Assembly (NCBI RefSeq): GCF_039710355.1
Contig: NZ_JBDKWZ010000010.1
Coordinates: 62,001 to 126,000 of the forward strand
Reading direction: 5' to 3'
DNA: 64,000 nt
Source of the DNA: Rapidithrix thailandica
GTDB taxonomy: Bacteria > Bacteroidota > Bacteroidia > Cytophagales > Flammeovirgaceae
Under the pieces are notes generated by a model, which saw nothing but the letters and a program-made list of their open reading frames with translations, was not told the origin of the DNA and did not search any database. Shown here in pieces: positions 36,298 to 44,687 of the stretch (positions are counted from its first letter, which is position 1; each line of letters begins with the position of its first letter). Made by a program: the position numbers and the translations under genes.

Positions 36298-36950
36298 CCT
36301 TCTCGGAGTTAAATAATTCATGTTGAGTGTACGGGAAATGAGAGATGAAGTGAAATAGTGAGTAGCCTTTTCAATAGCTTTTGGCAAAAAAGCTGCCTTT
36401 ATACAACTTCCAATCTCTCATTTGCTTACAAAAAATTAGAAACAAGACCCTGCAATTTGGCTTAATGGCTATGCATGGTTGAACTTGGATTTACTTCAGT
36501 CAATATCCTTCGTTTTTATCTGAGAAAATAACTTCAGCGATGTATAGTGTTTTGTCTTTCATCAAAAGTGGGACAGAGCATTGGGTGTAATCAGAAAATT
36601 CACATTCGCCTTATCCTCTACTTCTTATTTCAGTCTTTTTCCGGGAAATTTTCTTGAAATATGGCTACTACCTTTCGGAGTTGCGAATAGCTCGAAAATG
36701 CTTGCTTTTTTGGGAAAAACTTGCCATTTGCACAGATAGACAGACTTTGGAAAAGAGCTTTTAATTTTTTTGATAAATCAGTGATTAGCTATTAACTTGG
36801 CTGATAAAGTTGTGTAGTGTGTTGAGTGCTATTTACCTATTCTTACTGAGAATGTGAGGAGAAAAATAAGTGCTTGACCAACATGCTCCTTCACGAGTTT
36901 ACTAGAGATGACTATTCATTAACCAATAATTTCAAACACATAAACAAAAC
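36298..36950. other. 650-bp intergenic region with nested inverted repeats
   Basis: No gene-like frame is present between gpsA and hppD. Near the gpsA end, AAATGAGAGAT (36336-36346) pairs with ATCTCTCATTT (36413-36423), enclosing a smaller AGCTTTT/AAAAGCT hairpin (36376-36394). The rest is plain AT-rich sequence that must include the hppD promoter. Confidence 0.45.
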
Positions 36951-38051
36951 ATGGAAATGGAAAAGGATTTTTTGCCAATTAACGGCACTGATCATCTTGA
37001 ATTTTATGTAGGGAACGCAAAACAAGCGGCCTATTACTACCAATCTGCTTTTGGCTTTCGGCTGATTGCCTATGCAGGGCCTGAAACGGGGGTGAGAGAC
37101 CGAGCTTCTTATGTACTTGAACAAAATAAACTTCGCTTTGTTTTTACCACTGCTTTACAAGTGGATTCTGAGATTGCCGCACATGTAAGCAAACATGGTG
37201 ACGGTGTAAAAGCTATTGCCTTATGGGTGGACGATGCTGAAAAGTCCCTGAACGAAACTGTAAGCAGAGGGGCAAAAGTAGCTGCACCTCTACAGGTAGT
37301 AAAAGACGATCATGGGCAAGTGCGTATGGCTAGCATTCATACCTATGGGGATACCATTCACACCTTTGTAGAAAGAAAAGATTACCAAGGGGCTTTTTTA
37401 CCCGGCTTTGTGGAAAAAGAACCTATTCAAGAGGTTCAGTCTGTGGGACTGAAGTATGTAGATCATTGTGTTGGAAATGTGGAGTTGGGACAAATGAACA
37501 CTTGGGTGGAGTTTTATGAAAAAGTGATGGGCTTCAGTTTGTTAGTTACCTTTGATGACAAAGATATTTCTACGGAATATTCGGCTTTGATGTCAAAAGT
37601 AGTGTCTAATGGAAACGGGTATATCAAATTCCCGATCAACGAACCTGCAGCGGGTAAACGCAAATCTCAGATAGAGGAATATCTGGACTTCTATAATGGT
37701 GCAGGGGTGCAACACATTGCTATTGCTACAGATGATATTTTACATACCGTATCGGAATTGCGGAGACGTGGTGTGGAGTTTTTATATGTTCCGGATACTT
37801 ACTACGATGATTTACTCGAGCGGGTGGGGAATATTGAAGAGGAAATAGCCGCTTTAAAAGAATTGAATATTTTAGTAGATAGAGATGAAGAGGGCTATTT
37901 GCTTCAAATTTTTACCAAACCTGTGGAAGACCGCCCCACGTTATTTTATGAAATTATCCAGCGAAAAGGAGCAAGGTCTTTTGGGAAAGGGAATTTTAAA
38001 GCGTTGTTTGAATCCATAGAACGAGAACAGGCACTGAGAGGGAATTTATAA
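36951..38051 (+). CDS. hppD: 4-hydroxyphenylpyruvate dioxygenase
   Basis: This 366-residue enzyme converts 4-hydroxyphenylpyruvate to homogentisate in tyrosine breakdown. It contains two vicinal-oxygen-chelate halves. The iron ligands fall in the expected places: His172 in YVDHCVGNV, His255 in VQHIAIATDDI and Glu334 in LFYEIIQRKG. The C-terminal KGARSFGKGNFKALFESIEREQ matches the family end that closes over the active site. It stands alone between the long gap and an HPt gene on the other strand, so the remaining homogentisate pathway genes must be elsewhere. Confidence 0.97.
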   Translation: MEMEKDFLPINGTDHLEFYVGNAKQAAYYYQSAFGFRLIAYAGPETGVRDRASYVLEQNKLRFVFTTALQVDSEIAAHVSKHGDGVKAIALWVDDAEKSLNETVSRGAKVAAPLQVVKDDHGQVRMASIHTYGDTIHTFVERKDYQGAFLPGFVEKEPIQEVQSVGLKYVDHCVGNVELGQMNTWVEFYEKVMGFSLLVTFDDKDISTEYSALMSKVVSNGNGYIKFPINEPAAGKRKSQIEEYLDFYNGAGVQHIAIATDDILHTVSELRRRGVEFLYVPDTYYDDLLERVGNIEEEIAALKELNILVDRDEEGYLLQIFTKPVEDRPTLFYEIIQRKGARSFGKGNFKALFESIEREQALRGNL

Positions 38052-38056
38052 AAACG

Positions 38057-38083
38057 AAGGGGCTTTATAAGCCCCTTTTGGTT
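38057..38083. terminator. Terminator between hppD and the HPt gene
   Basis: A compact stem AAGGGGCTT / AAGCCCCTT with a TAT loop is followed by TTGGTTTT, 6 bp after the hppD stop and just before the end of the opposite gene. Confidence 0.8.
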
Positions 38084-38527
38084 TTAGTATATTAACTTAT
38101 CGAGCTGTTGCAATTCGCTGATTATCGCAATACAGATCGCAGTACTTTTTTGTAACAAGAACGGGATAGTTTTTAGGTCTTTTCGATGTAAAGCAACATA
38201 CTCTATACTGGCAAAGTGGTTTATTTGGGGATTTACCCCTATAAGGCGCATGGAAGACTTTAAGGCATGGGCCAAGTGGTACACTTTAGCCCAGTCTTTT
38301 GTTTTTACGGCTTGTTGTAATTGTTTTAGTTTTATTGGAGTTTTTTGTAAAAAGAGTTGAATAATATTTTCAATCATCTTGTCATCTCCCATGCTGATTT
38401 CTTTTAAATAAGAAAAATCAGTCAACTGGTTTTGTCGGTCACTTTTCTGTCGTTGTTCGGAATGCTTGGAAAGTGATATACACTCTGATAAATTGTAATT
38501 CGTAGTTGCTAAACTCATAATTTTCAT
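38084..38527 (-). CDS. Orphan histidine-phosphotransfer (HPt) domain protein
   Basis: This 147-residue cytosolic protein has residues about 38-140 forming an HPt four-helix domain. The signature is YHLAHALKSSMRLIG, with the phospho-accepting His at 87 (HALKSS). Upstream is DFSYLKEISMGDDKMIENIIQLFLQKTPIKLKQLQQAVKTKDW, the standard HPt opening. Such proteins relay phosphate between hybrid kinases and response regulators. No kinase or receiver gene is adjacent; the hybrid regulator at 51159 is 13 kb away and already contains its own receiver. The first 35 residues are unrelated, charged sequence. Confidence 0.85.
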   Translation of the reverse strand: MKIMSLATTNYNLSECISLSKHSEQRQKSDRQNQLTDFSYLKEISMGDDKMIENIIQLFLQKTPIKLKQLQQAVKTKDWAKVYHLAHALKSSMRLIGVNPQINHFASIEYVALHRKDLKTIPFLLQKSTAICIAIISELQQLDKLIY

Positions 38528-38713
38528 CTTCAGTTCTTAAAAAATCACCTAAAAAACGACTACTCAACTTTGTATGGCCTAAAGACCGGAGTATTTTTCA
38601 TAGTGCTATTAGGTATGGAAAATAGTTTTGAAATGAGGTCTTGAGTTTTTAAATGATCAGGCGGAGTTACTTCACTTCAAAACGATCAAAAAAGCGACTC
38701 ACAGCTATCGGAC

Positions 38714-39184
38714 TTACAGTAAGGGATATTTCCAAAAAGAAACGATCCAAGAGATAAAGTAGGAGGCTATCAGCCGCTTTTTGAATATATCATGGTTTTT
38801 GAGTAGTTGAATGGATTGACTCAAAGAGGAAAGTAGTGAATCTATTTGTATTGTTAGTTGAATCAGGTATTTTACATAAAGGATCACTTCAGAATTATCG
38901 AGAAGCTCCTCTGTTAAATATTTCGTGTGGCAAGCGGTTTTTTTATTAGATTTAAAACTCTCCTTAAAATTTGTTTTTTTGCTCTTAGAAGTTAAATGAT
39001 TGTTTGTATTTTTGGTTTCGCATTCTCTATTTACCTTGTTTTTACTAGTTCTTATTTGACGGGCAATGTTTCCAAATTCACAAAATACATGGTCTGTAGG
39101 TAAGGTATTTTCCTTGATTTCATCATCATTACCCATTTCAAAGTCTAGATATTTTATCATGATATCATCGGCTTCTGTACCCAT
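38714..39184 (-). CDS. Unknown protein, divergent from the sigma factor gene
   Basis: This 156-residue protein is not recognised. The N-terminal half is polar and charged, with a low-complexity Lys/Asn/Ser stretch (SKNKVNRECETKNTNNH to FKSNKKTACHTK). The C-terminal half is helical and ends in a possible membrane-associated segment (LIASYFISWIVSFWKY). Three cysteines lie in the polar part. It is read away from the ECF sigma gene at 39332, with 147 bp between them that would hold both promoters. The base composition is AT-rich compared with flanking genes. A genuine gene is likely but not certain. Confidence 0.6.
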   Translation of the reverse strand: MGTEADDIMIKYLDFEMGNDDEIKENTLPTDHVFCEFGNIARQIRTSKNKVNRECETKNTNNHLTSKSKKTNFKESFKSNKKTACHTKYLTEELLDNSEVILYVKYLIQLTIQIDSLLSSLSQSIQLLKNHDIFKKRLIASYFISWIVSFWKYPLL

Positions 39185-39331
39185 AGTAAGTTGTAATTAT
39201 ATTTGTTTTTTGTTGATTAGTTGAATTAACTTTCAATGGTCACCCAGTTATTTGAAAATAATGAAAGACAAGTAAAAAATAGGGCAAAGAGGGTTACCTA
39301 TAGTTCGTTAGATTATTAAAAAATACAGTGA

Positions 39332-39892
39332 ATGCAAGAATATTCTATCATTGAGAGCATAAAGAACGGAGAAGAAGAAGCTTTAACTCAATTATATATA
39401 CGGTACCGTACCGAATTTATCGCTTGGATGAATAAGGCATATGGCTGTTCGTCCGAACAAGCCCGGGAAATTTACCAACAAGCCATCATTATCTTTTATG
39501 AAAATATTACTACTGGAAAACTAACTGAATTAAAGAGTAGCGAAAAGACGTATTTATTTGCCATAGGAAAAAATAAATTCTTAGAAGAAAGCAAAGCTGC
39601 TCAACGATTTACGGATGAAACAGAGGATGTCTTACAGGGACTGACTTATGAAAAAGAAGAGTACAAAGAGGAGGAAGAAAAAGTGTTAGTGGTAGTGGAA
39701 GAATGTTTGGGAAAGTTAGGGGATCCTTGTAAAACGCTTTTGGAATTATATTACTATCATAAGAAGTCCATGGCTGAAATATGTGAGCTTTTGCAATATA
39801 AAAACCCTGCAACAGCTAAAAATTTGAAATATAAATGTATGAACAGGCTTCGTAAGATTATCGAGCAGGAATCACCAAAATTAACATTTTAA
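39332..39892 (+). CDS. ECF-like RNA polymerase sigma factor of the CHAT locus
   Basis: This 186-residue protein has region 2 at about 10-90 (EALTQLYIRYRTEFIAWMNKAYG, IYQQAIIIFYENI, then KTYLFAIGKNKFLEESK) and region 4 at about 125-180 (CLGKLGDPCKTLLELYYYHKKSMAEICELLQYKNPATAKNLKYKCMNRLRKII). The helix-turn-helix is complete. It is followed after 4 bp by a membrane anti-sigma-like TPR protein and then by a small repeat protein. A TPR-CHAT protease is encoded on the facing strand. It likely redirects RNA polymerase to promoters of this or other loci once released from its inhibitor. Confidence 0.92.
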   Translation: MQEYSIIESIKNGEEEALTQLYIRYRTEFIAWMNKAYGCSSEQAREIYQQAIIIFYENITTGKLTELKSSEKTYLFAIGKNKFLEESKAAQRFTDETEDVLQGLTYEKEEYKEEEEKVLVVVEECLGKLGDPCKTLLELYYYHKKSMAEICELLQYKNPATAKNLKYKCMNRLRKIIEQESPKLTF

Positions 39893-39896
39893 GGTA

Positions 39897-40646
39897 ATGA
39901 AATCTCAATACGACCTAGAATTAATCGAAAAGTACTTAGACAATGCACTATCTGCCAAAGAAGTTGAAGAGGTCAATCAGCGCTTAGCTGAAGACGATGA
40001 ATTCAGACGGTGTGTTGATCAAAGCAGACTGATGATTCATGGAATCCGACGAAATGCCAGAATGCAATTGAGGAGAAAATTGGATGAAATTGAAGAGTCT
40101 CTTATTGAAACTGATGAGACCAAAGAAGCAAAAATTATCAGTTTGACTCATTCCAGAATACTGGTTTCCATTGCAGCCGCTGTAACGTTGTTGATTATTA
40201 GTACGCTTCTAATTATTAACCTCCCTGAAACACCTCAGAATTTATACGTGCAATATTATCAACCTTATCGCAACATTGTAACTGCGAATGTCAGAGGGGA
40301 ACTTCAGGAGCTTTCCAAATATGAGTTGGCCTTTACTGCGTATGACAGTGGTAATTACGAGCTTGCAACAAACCTGTTTAAGGAATTACTCGCCAAAGAG
40401 GCGACTGCTACTTACTTATTCTACTTGGCAAATTCGTATTTGGCCCTGGAGAAAAATACACAAGCGGCTAAATATTTTGAACAGGTGATTCACCTGAATG
40501 AGGATTTTGTAGACCAGGCCAAATGGTATTTGGCCTTGATTGCCTTGAATGAAAAAAATATAGAGGAAGCAAAAAGCCTTCTTAAAGAACTAAAAACCAG
40601 CGGTTATAGAAGTGAAGAGGTAACTGAAATTCTAACTAAACTATAA
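39897..40646 (+). CDS. Anti-sigma-like membrane protein with a TPR domain
   Basis: The protein has 249 residues. Residues 1-85 are cytosolic and start like Bacteroidota anti-sigma proteins (LIEKYLDNALSAKEVEEVNQRLAEDDEFRRCV). One transmembrane helix spans 88-108 (ILVSIAAAVTLLIISTLLIIN). Residues about 135-245 hold at least three tetratricopeptide repeats, predicted to be periplasmic (AFTAYDSGNYELATNLFKELL, YFLANSYLALEKN-like, WYLALIALNEKNIEEAKSLLKEL). It follows the sigma gene by 4 bp. The natural reading is a sigma-factor anchor whose outer TPR domain senses a partner, possibly the TPR-CHAT protease encoded on the facing strand. Confidence 0.87.
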   Translation: MKSQYDLELIEKYLDNALSAKEVEEVNQRLAEDDEFRRCVDQSRLMIHGIRRNARMQLRRKLDEIEESLIETDETKEAKIISLTHSRILVSIAAAVTLLIISTLLIINLPETPQNLYVQYYQPYRNIVTANVRGELQELSKYELAFTAYDSGNYELATNLFKELLAKEATATYLFYLANSYLALEKNTQAAKYFEQVIHLNEDFVDQAKWYLALIALNEKNIEEAKSLLKELKTSGYRSEEVTEILTKL

Positions 40647-40674
40647 TATACATTCTTTTCATTATTTAAACTAA

Positions 40675-40851
40675 ATGAATATGTCAGTACCTGAAGATGA
40701 GGACAAAGCAAGAGATGTCCGAGTACCCAATGCTAGTGCCAGTAGCGGCATGTTGAGTGCACAAGATGCCGAATCAACTTCTGATACAGAGTCAGGGGAA
40801 GGCGATGGTGAAGAAGATGAAGATAAATCACGGGATGTCCGTTTACCGTAA
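40675..40851 (+). CDS. 58-residue acidic protein with a 12-residue repeat at both ends
   Basis: A complete ATG-to-TAA frame starts 29 bp after the anti-sigma gene. Residues 7-18 read EDEDKARDVRVP and residues 47-58, the extreme C-terminus, read EDEDKSRDVRLP. Between them lies a Ser/Asp/Glu/Gly-rich linker. At DNA level the two copies differ at eight bases. Six of these are silent and the other two give conservative Ala/Ser and Val/Leu changes, which argues for selection on the protein. It has no signal peptide or membrane segment. A terminator follows 12 bp downstream. It may be a substrate or regulator of the CHAT protease on the facing strand; the paired RDVR sites are attractive cleavage candidates. 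Met3 is an alternative start. Confidence 0.72.
   Translation: MNMSVPEDEDKARDVRVPNASASSGMLSAQDAESTSDTESGEGDGEEDEDKSRDVRLP
40688..40851 (+). repeat. Pair of 36-bp coding repeats in the small acidic gene
   Basis: Copies at 40693-40728 and 40813-40848 encode the two EDEDK(A/S)RDVR(V/L)P motifs. They are 28 of 36 bases identical, with most differences at silent positions. Confidence 0.75.
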
Positions 40852-40863
40852 AGAGTTTTGTAT

Positions 40864-40895
40864 AAAAATCCGGAATTTACTTCCGGATTTTTTTT
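40864..40895. terminator. Bidirectional terminator between the small acidic gene and the CHAT gene
   Basis: A perfect 12-bp stem (AAAAATCCGGAA / TTCCGGATTTTT) has a 5-nt loop and a T run. It overlaps the last codons of the CHAT gene on the other strand. Confidence 0.9.
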
Positions 40896-43800
40896 AATAT
40901 CTTTTTGGATAACAAACCTAAAGTAATGACTAGCGCAGCAATGACCACCCATTGTAGTAATTGTCGCTGATGCATTTGTTCTTCTGTTACAATACGGGTC
41001 ATTTTACCCAACGGCACAAAACTAGCCCAGTAGAGAGGATGGGCTTCAAGTGGATCGGAGCTGTTAAGGTAGTTGTTTTTTGCCTGGTAGAGTCCTTCAT
41101 CTATCGAATGCCCCTCATTGAGCTGTTGGTAAAAATTTGACATGATATCCGCAGTAATGCGGTCGTTAATCTCCCAAAGGCTCATAACTATTGTAGGGCT
41201 GCCCGCATAGGTAAAAGCCCTGGCCATACTGTACACCCCTTCTCCTTGGTACAACTTACCTAGCCCCGATTCGCAGGCACTCAGTACAACTAATTGTGCA
41301 TTCAGGTTCAAATTATAGAGTTCGTAAGGGTGTAGCCTTCCGTCTTCCTCTGAAGTGTGATCATCTCTGAACCGTAATAAGGTGTTTTGATTTTGTTCTT
41401 GATCGGCCGATCCATGTAAAGCCAAGTGAATCAAGTCATATTGGGTTGCATGTTTTTTGAAATAATCTTCCGTGGCCGCTTTTCCTTTCAAGTAGTTTCC
41501 CGGCAGAATTTGTTGAATGGCATCCAGTTCTCGTGAAGTATTTAATATATCCTGAGTAAGTCCATTGCTTCGCAATATATCGCTCTCTTTGGAAGATGTG
41601 GGAGAGGAATAACTTAAAGCCAGCATTTTCAATGCCTGCTTATTGGATTGCCGAAACCTATGGTGTTTTAATAGTTCATAAGAGTAGGCATAACTAATAC
41701 AGTATTCCTGATGAAGGTATGCTAGGTTTTTGTAATTGATAGCCTTTGTGAGGCTTTCTTGAGAAATGAGTGCATCAAAAGGAAGAAATGCCAAAGGCCC
41801 ATCCGGGATGATCAAAAGCTTTTGTACTTTCTCTGGGTTACGCTTGAAAGGAAAAATTTGCCGATATAAAGACAGACTTACTTCCGTAAATTGATGAAAT
41901 TGATCTTGTTGGGATTTTTGAGGAGCCAAAGGCCCTTGTTTGATAAGGGAAATCAGAGAAAGAACACTTTCATATAAAGAATGATTGTTGTCTATCTTTT
42001 TGAAGAATATGTCACCATGAGTATCTACTCCTATGGCATACACAGCATTTTTTCCCCAATAATATTCTAAAACAGCAATGTTGTGTTCTTGATGATAAGC
42101 TAATAGTTCTGAAAAACGGACACTCCGCTTATGGTAGATGGAACTGTAATAGTTCGGGTAATTTTTTTGTAAAGAATTGGACAGCTTTTCTTGGGAGCGA
42201 ATGATTTCAAATATTTTGTTTTGGAATGACTGTACTTTGGCTTGATCCGGAGTGGCTTTTTTTTCTTCATCGTGCAGCTTATTTCTGTAGTGAGCGAGTT
42301 GGACTTGTAATTTTTTCTCTAGTGAAAATAAACTGTCGGGAAGCCCTGCCTGATTTTTCAATTCTGCTTTTAAAATGGATTCTAACAAAACCCTCGACTT
42401 ACTTTTTTCAATGAATTGAAATGCAATATTCGTATAGGCTGAATCTTTGGTCTGATTGTACAGTAAATACGCACAATCAATAGCTTGTTCGTATATAGGT
42501 TGTATTTTATCCGAAAAATAAAGCTTCGCTCCTTCCTGGATGAATAAGGTGCGGTAGATATCAATAATGGAGTCAGCTAATAACGAAGCTTCAATGGATT
42601 GGGTAAGCAACTGAATGGAGTCCTTTTGAGCCAAGTACTTTTTTTTGAGCGTTTTTGCTTTGGCTCCTATGATTTGGTATAAATATAGGTTGGTTTTTGA
42701 CTTTTCAAGGATATTATGAATTGTGTCGTTTTCAGGTTTTTCCATATCTATCGCTGCCTGGTAATAGTGAACAGCCCGATCATACTCATTTCTGGCCTGA
42801 TAAAAATTACCGATGTATAATTTGGCTTTACTCGATTCTCTATGCCTTTCTCCGTAAAACTTCAAATTTCCGGAGAGTAGTTTTTTATAATAATAAGCAG
42901 CCGAATCATACTGTTCCTTTGCAAGGTGGAGGTCGGCTAGGCCCATGTAGGCGTCAGACAAAACTTTTTGATGTTTTAGCTTTTTGCCAAGCCGCAGTGC
43001 AGCATAAAAATGTTGGAGGGCTGAGTCATAGTGCTTTTGCTTTCGCAAGGCATAGCCCAAATTGTTATAATATACAGGAAGTTCCCAACCGATTTTCGAT
43101 TTGCTGAGTTTGTAAAGTTCAATGGCTTTTTGATAATGAAATGTAGCCTTATCCAGTTGGTTCCTAGTGTTGTAAATATTGGCTAACATTGAATGGCAGT
43201 AGTTTGCCCTGGAGCTTGCCGAATCAATTAAAGACAATGCTTTTAAACCATAAAATAAAGCACGGTCCAGATCTCCTTTTCCCCGGTTTGTAGTGGCCAG
43301 GTTGTAATAGCTCACAAAGAAATTTCGCGATGAAAGGACATTTTCTGATTGTTGATCTAACTGTTCTTTAATGTTTAAGGATTTGGTGTAAAAGTGATCT
43401 GCGTTGTAATAATCGCGCCAATACCAACGGTAAACATCCCCAATTCCATTGTAGCTTTTAGCTACGTCCAAATGTTGCTCCCCAAGCAAATGCAAGCGCA
43501 TTTGCAAGGCTGTGTTATGGTAATACAGCGCGGAGTCCGGTTGATTGGTATAGTCATAACAGATGCCGAGCAAGTAGTAGGCCGTAGCCACTAAAGGATG
43601 TTCTTCTCCCAAATATGTTTTACCATCCCGTACATTGGTGGTCAATTGAATTTTAGCATCGTTAAAATTGCGTGTGAGCCGCAAGCAATCAGTGTATTGA
43701 TTTAAACAATAGAGGTATCCTTCCCACTCATTTTCTGCCTGGAATTTTTTGGCGTATTGTAAATACAGGTCAGAAGCTTTAAAATAATTTTCAGCTAAAA

Positions 43801-43981
43801 ACAAATCCTCAACCTCTTGGAGTTCGGGGTTTTCATACTGGTAATCGACAAAAGCAGGAGAAGGGTTGTCGGTGCCGGATGCCGGAAGTACTTCTTGTTG
43901 GCTAACCAGTTGAGCAAACAAATGTATATTGCCAATGAATATCAGGACAACGCAAAAAATTAAAGGTAAAGGTTTTCTCAT
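40877..43981 (-). CDS. Secreted, membrane-tethered TPR-CHAT protease
   Basis: The protein has 1034 residues. A signal peptide (about 1-24, ends LFAQ) is followed by roughly nine or more tetratricopeptide repeats at about 50-430 (TAYYLLGICYDYTNQPDSALYYHNTAL and relatives). A helical linker follows, then a CHAT domain at about 700-1000 with the caspase-like dyad His856 (HLALHGSAD) and Cys903 (VVLSACESGLGKLYQGEGVYSMARAF), and the usual end HPLYWASFVPLG. A C-terminal transmembrane helix (LLQWVVIAALVITLGLL) with a Lys-rich tail anchors it, so the protease domain should sit in the periplasm. It faces the sigma/anti-sigma/small-protein genes. Cleavage specificity cannot be read, though many relatives of this fold cut after Arg or Lys. 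Confidence 0.93.
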   Translation of the reverse strand: MRKPLPLIFCVVLIFIGNIHLFAQLVSQQEVLPASGTDNPSPAFVDYQYENPELQEVEDLFLAENYFKASDLYLQYAKKFQAENEWEGYLYCLNQYTDCLRLTRNFNDAKIQLTTNVRDGKTYLGEEHPLVATAYYLLGICYDYTNQPDSALYYHNTALQMRLHLLGEQHLDVAKSYNGIGDVYRWYWRDYYNADHFYTKSLNIKEQLDQQSENVLSSRNFFVSYYNLATTNRGKGDLDRALFYGLKALSLIDSASSRANYCHSMLANIYNTRNQLDKATFHYQKAIELYKLSKSKIGWELPVYYNNLGYALRKQKHYDSALQHFYAALRLGKKLKHQKVLSDAYMGLADLHLAKEQYDSAAYYYKKLLSGNLKFYGERHRESSKAKLYIGNFYQARNEYDRAVHYYQAAIDMEKPENDTIHNILEKSKTNLYLYQIIGAKAKTLKKKYLAQKDSIQLLTQSIEASLLADSIIDIYRTLFIQEGAKLYFSDKIQPIYEQAIDCAYLLYNQTKDSAYTNIAFQFIEKSKSRVLLESILKAELKNQAGLPDSLFSLEKKLQVQLAHYRNKLHDEEKKATPDQAKVQSFQNKIFEIIRSQEKLSNSLQKNYPNYYSSIYHKRSVRFSELLAYHQEHNIAVLEYYWGKNAVYAIGVDTHGDIFFKKIDNNHSLYESVLSLISLIKQGPLAPQKSQQDQFHQFTEVSLSLYRQIFPFKRNPEKVQKLLIIPDGPLAFLPFDALISQESLTKAINYKNLAYLHQEYCISYAYSYELLKHHRFRQSNKQALKMLALSYSSPTSSKESDILRSNGLTQDILNTSRELDAIQQILPGNYLKGKAATEDYFKKHATQYDLIHLALHGSADQEQNQNTLLRFRDDHTSEEDGRLHPYELYNLNLNAQLVVLSACESGLGKLYQGEGVYSMARAFTYAGSPTIVMSLWEINDRITADIMSNFYQQLNEGHSIDEGLYQAKNNYLNSSDPLEAHPLYWASFVPLGKMTRIVTEEQMHQRQLLQWVVIAALVITLGLLSKKILKKIRK

Positions 43982-44174
43982 GTAATTTAAAGCTTCTTAC
44001 TTTAAGACATCTATACAAATCTCTACTTTAATTTTTTATATTCAAATGTATCCAAAAAATTAAGTATTCCTCAATGAGGGTTTACGGCTGACAATACTCC
44101 GGATTTCAAAGAGAAAATCAAGAGAAATTACCTCAGGTAAAAAGGATGAATGAAATAGAAGCAAGGATTTTGGC

Positions 44175-44480
44175 CTACTTAATCAATATGCCGAGTAATA
44201 TGTGCCTTTTGAAAAGGGCCGGCAGGGATAAATGGCTGGTTGTCTGGTTGCTGGCTACTGGAGCCCCTTCGGAATTCTCTTTGAAGGCAGAAGAACTTTT
44301 ACAGCACTGGGAAGACTTTGCTTTTGGAGGGTTAGGGGGGGTAACCGCAGAGGTACTTACTTGTACACGGTTTGCCTTGCCTAAATAGAATTCATTCATA
44401 ATTTCATTTTCCGCCATAAAAGATAAAGCACTAAGCAAGCATAACACAAAAATTGTTTTGATGTAGTAAGGCCTTTTCAT
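44175..44480 (-). CDS. Small possibly secreted protein, unknown
   Basis: A 101-codon frame starts with a signal-like segment (MKRPYYIKTIFVLCLLSALSFMA). The rest is Ser/Pro/Lys-rich with a CC pair and no known motif. A plus-strand frame of 80 codons overlaps it (44146-44388). The signal peptide favours the minus strand, but the C-terminal half looks unlike a folded protein and may be decayed or partly spurious. It reads away from the DUF4301 gene. Confidence 0.42.
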   Translation of the reverse strand: MKRPYYIKTIFVLCLLSALSFMAENEIMNEFYLGKANRVQVSTSAVTPPNPPKAKSSQCCKSSSAFKENSEGAPVASNQTTSHLSLPALFKRHILLGILIK

Positions 44481-44687
44481 GGGTTAAAATGTCAAGTGAA
44501 ATATCCGGAATGAAAGATACGAGAAAGTTTGTCCTCAGAAAAGTAAATTGGAGTTAATTGTTAAAATGTGGTGGTGAAATGAACTTTTTGTGAATTGGTT
44601 TTTTGTAGGCAGAAGGAATTTGTATTTGCATTAGAATTTCTAGTTTTTTGATTGTATATTCTCACTTTACTAACAAACTCAATTAAC

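Noticed and set aside
44146..44388. 80-codon plus-strand frame opposite the small secreted protein
   Set aside because: The minus frame has a signal peptide and the plus frame has none; neither is certain.
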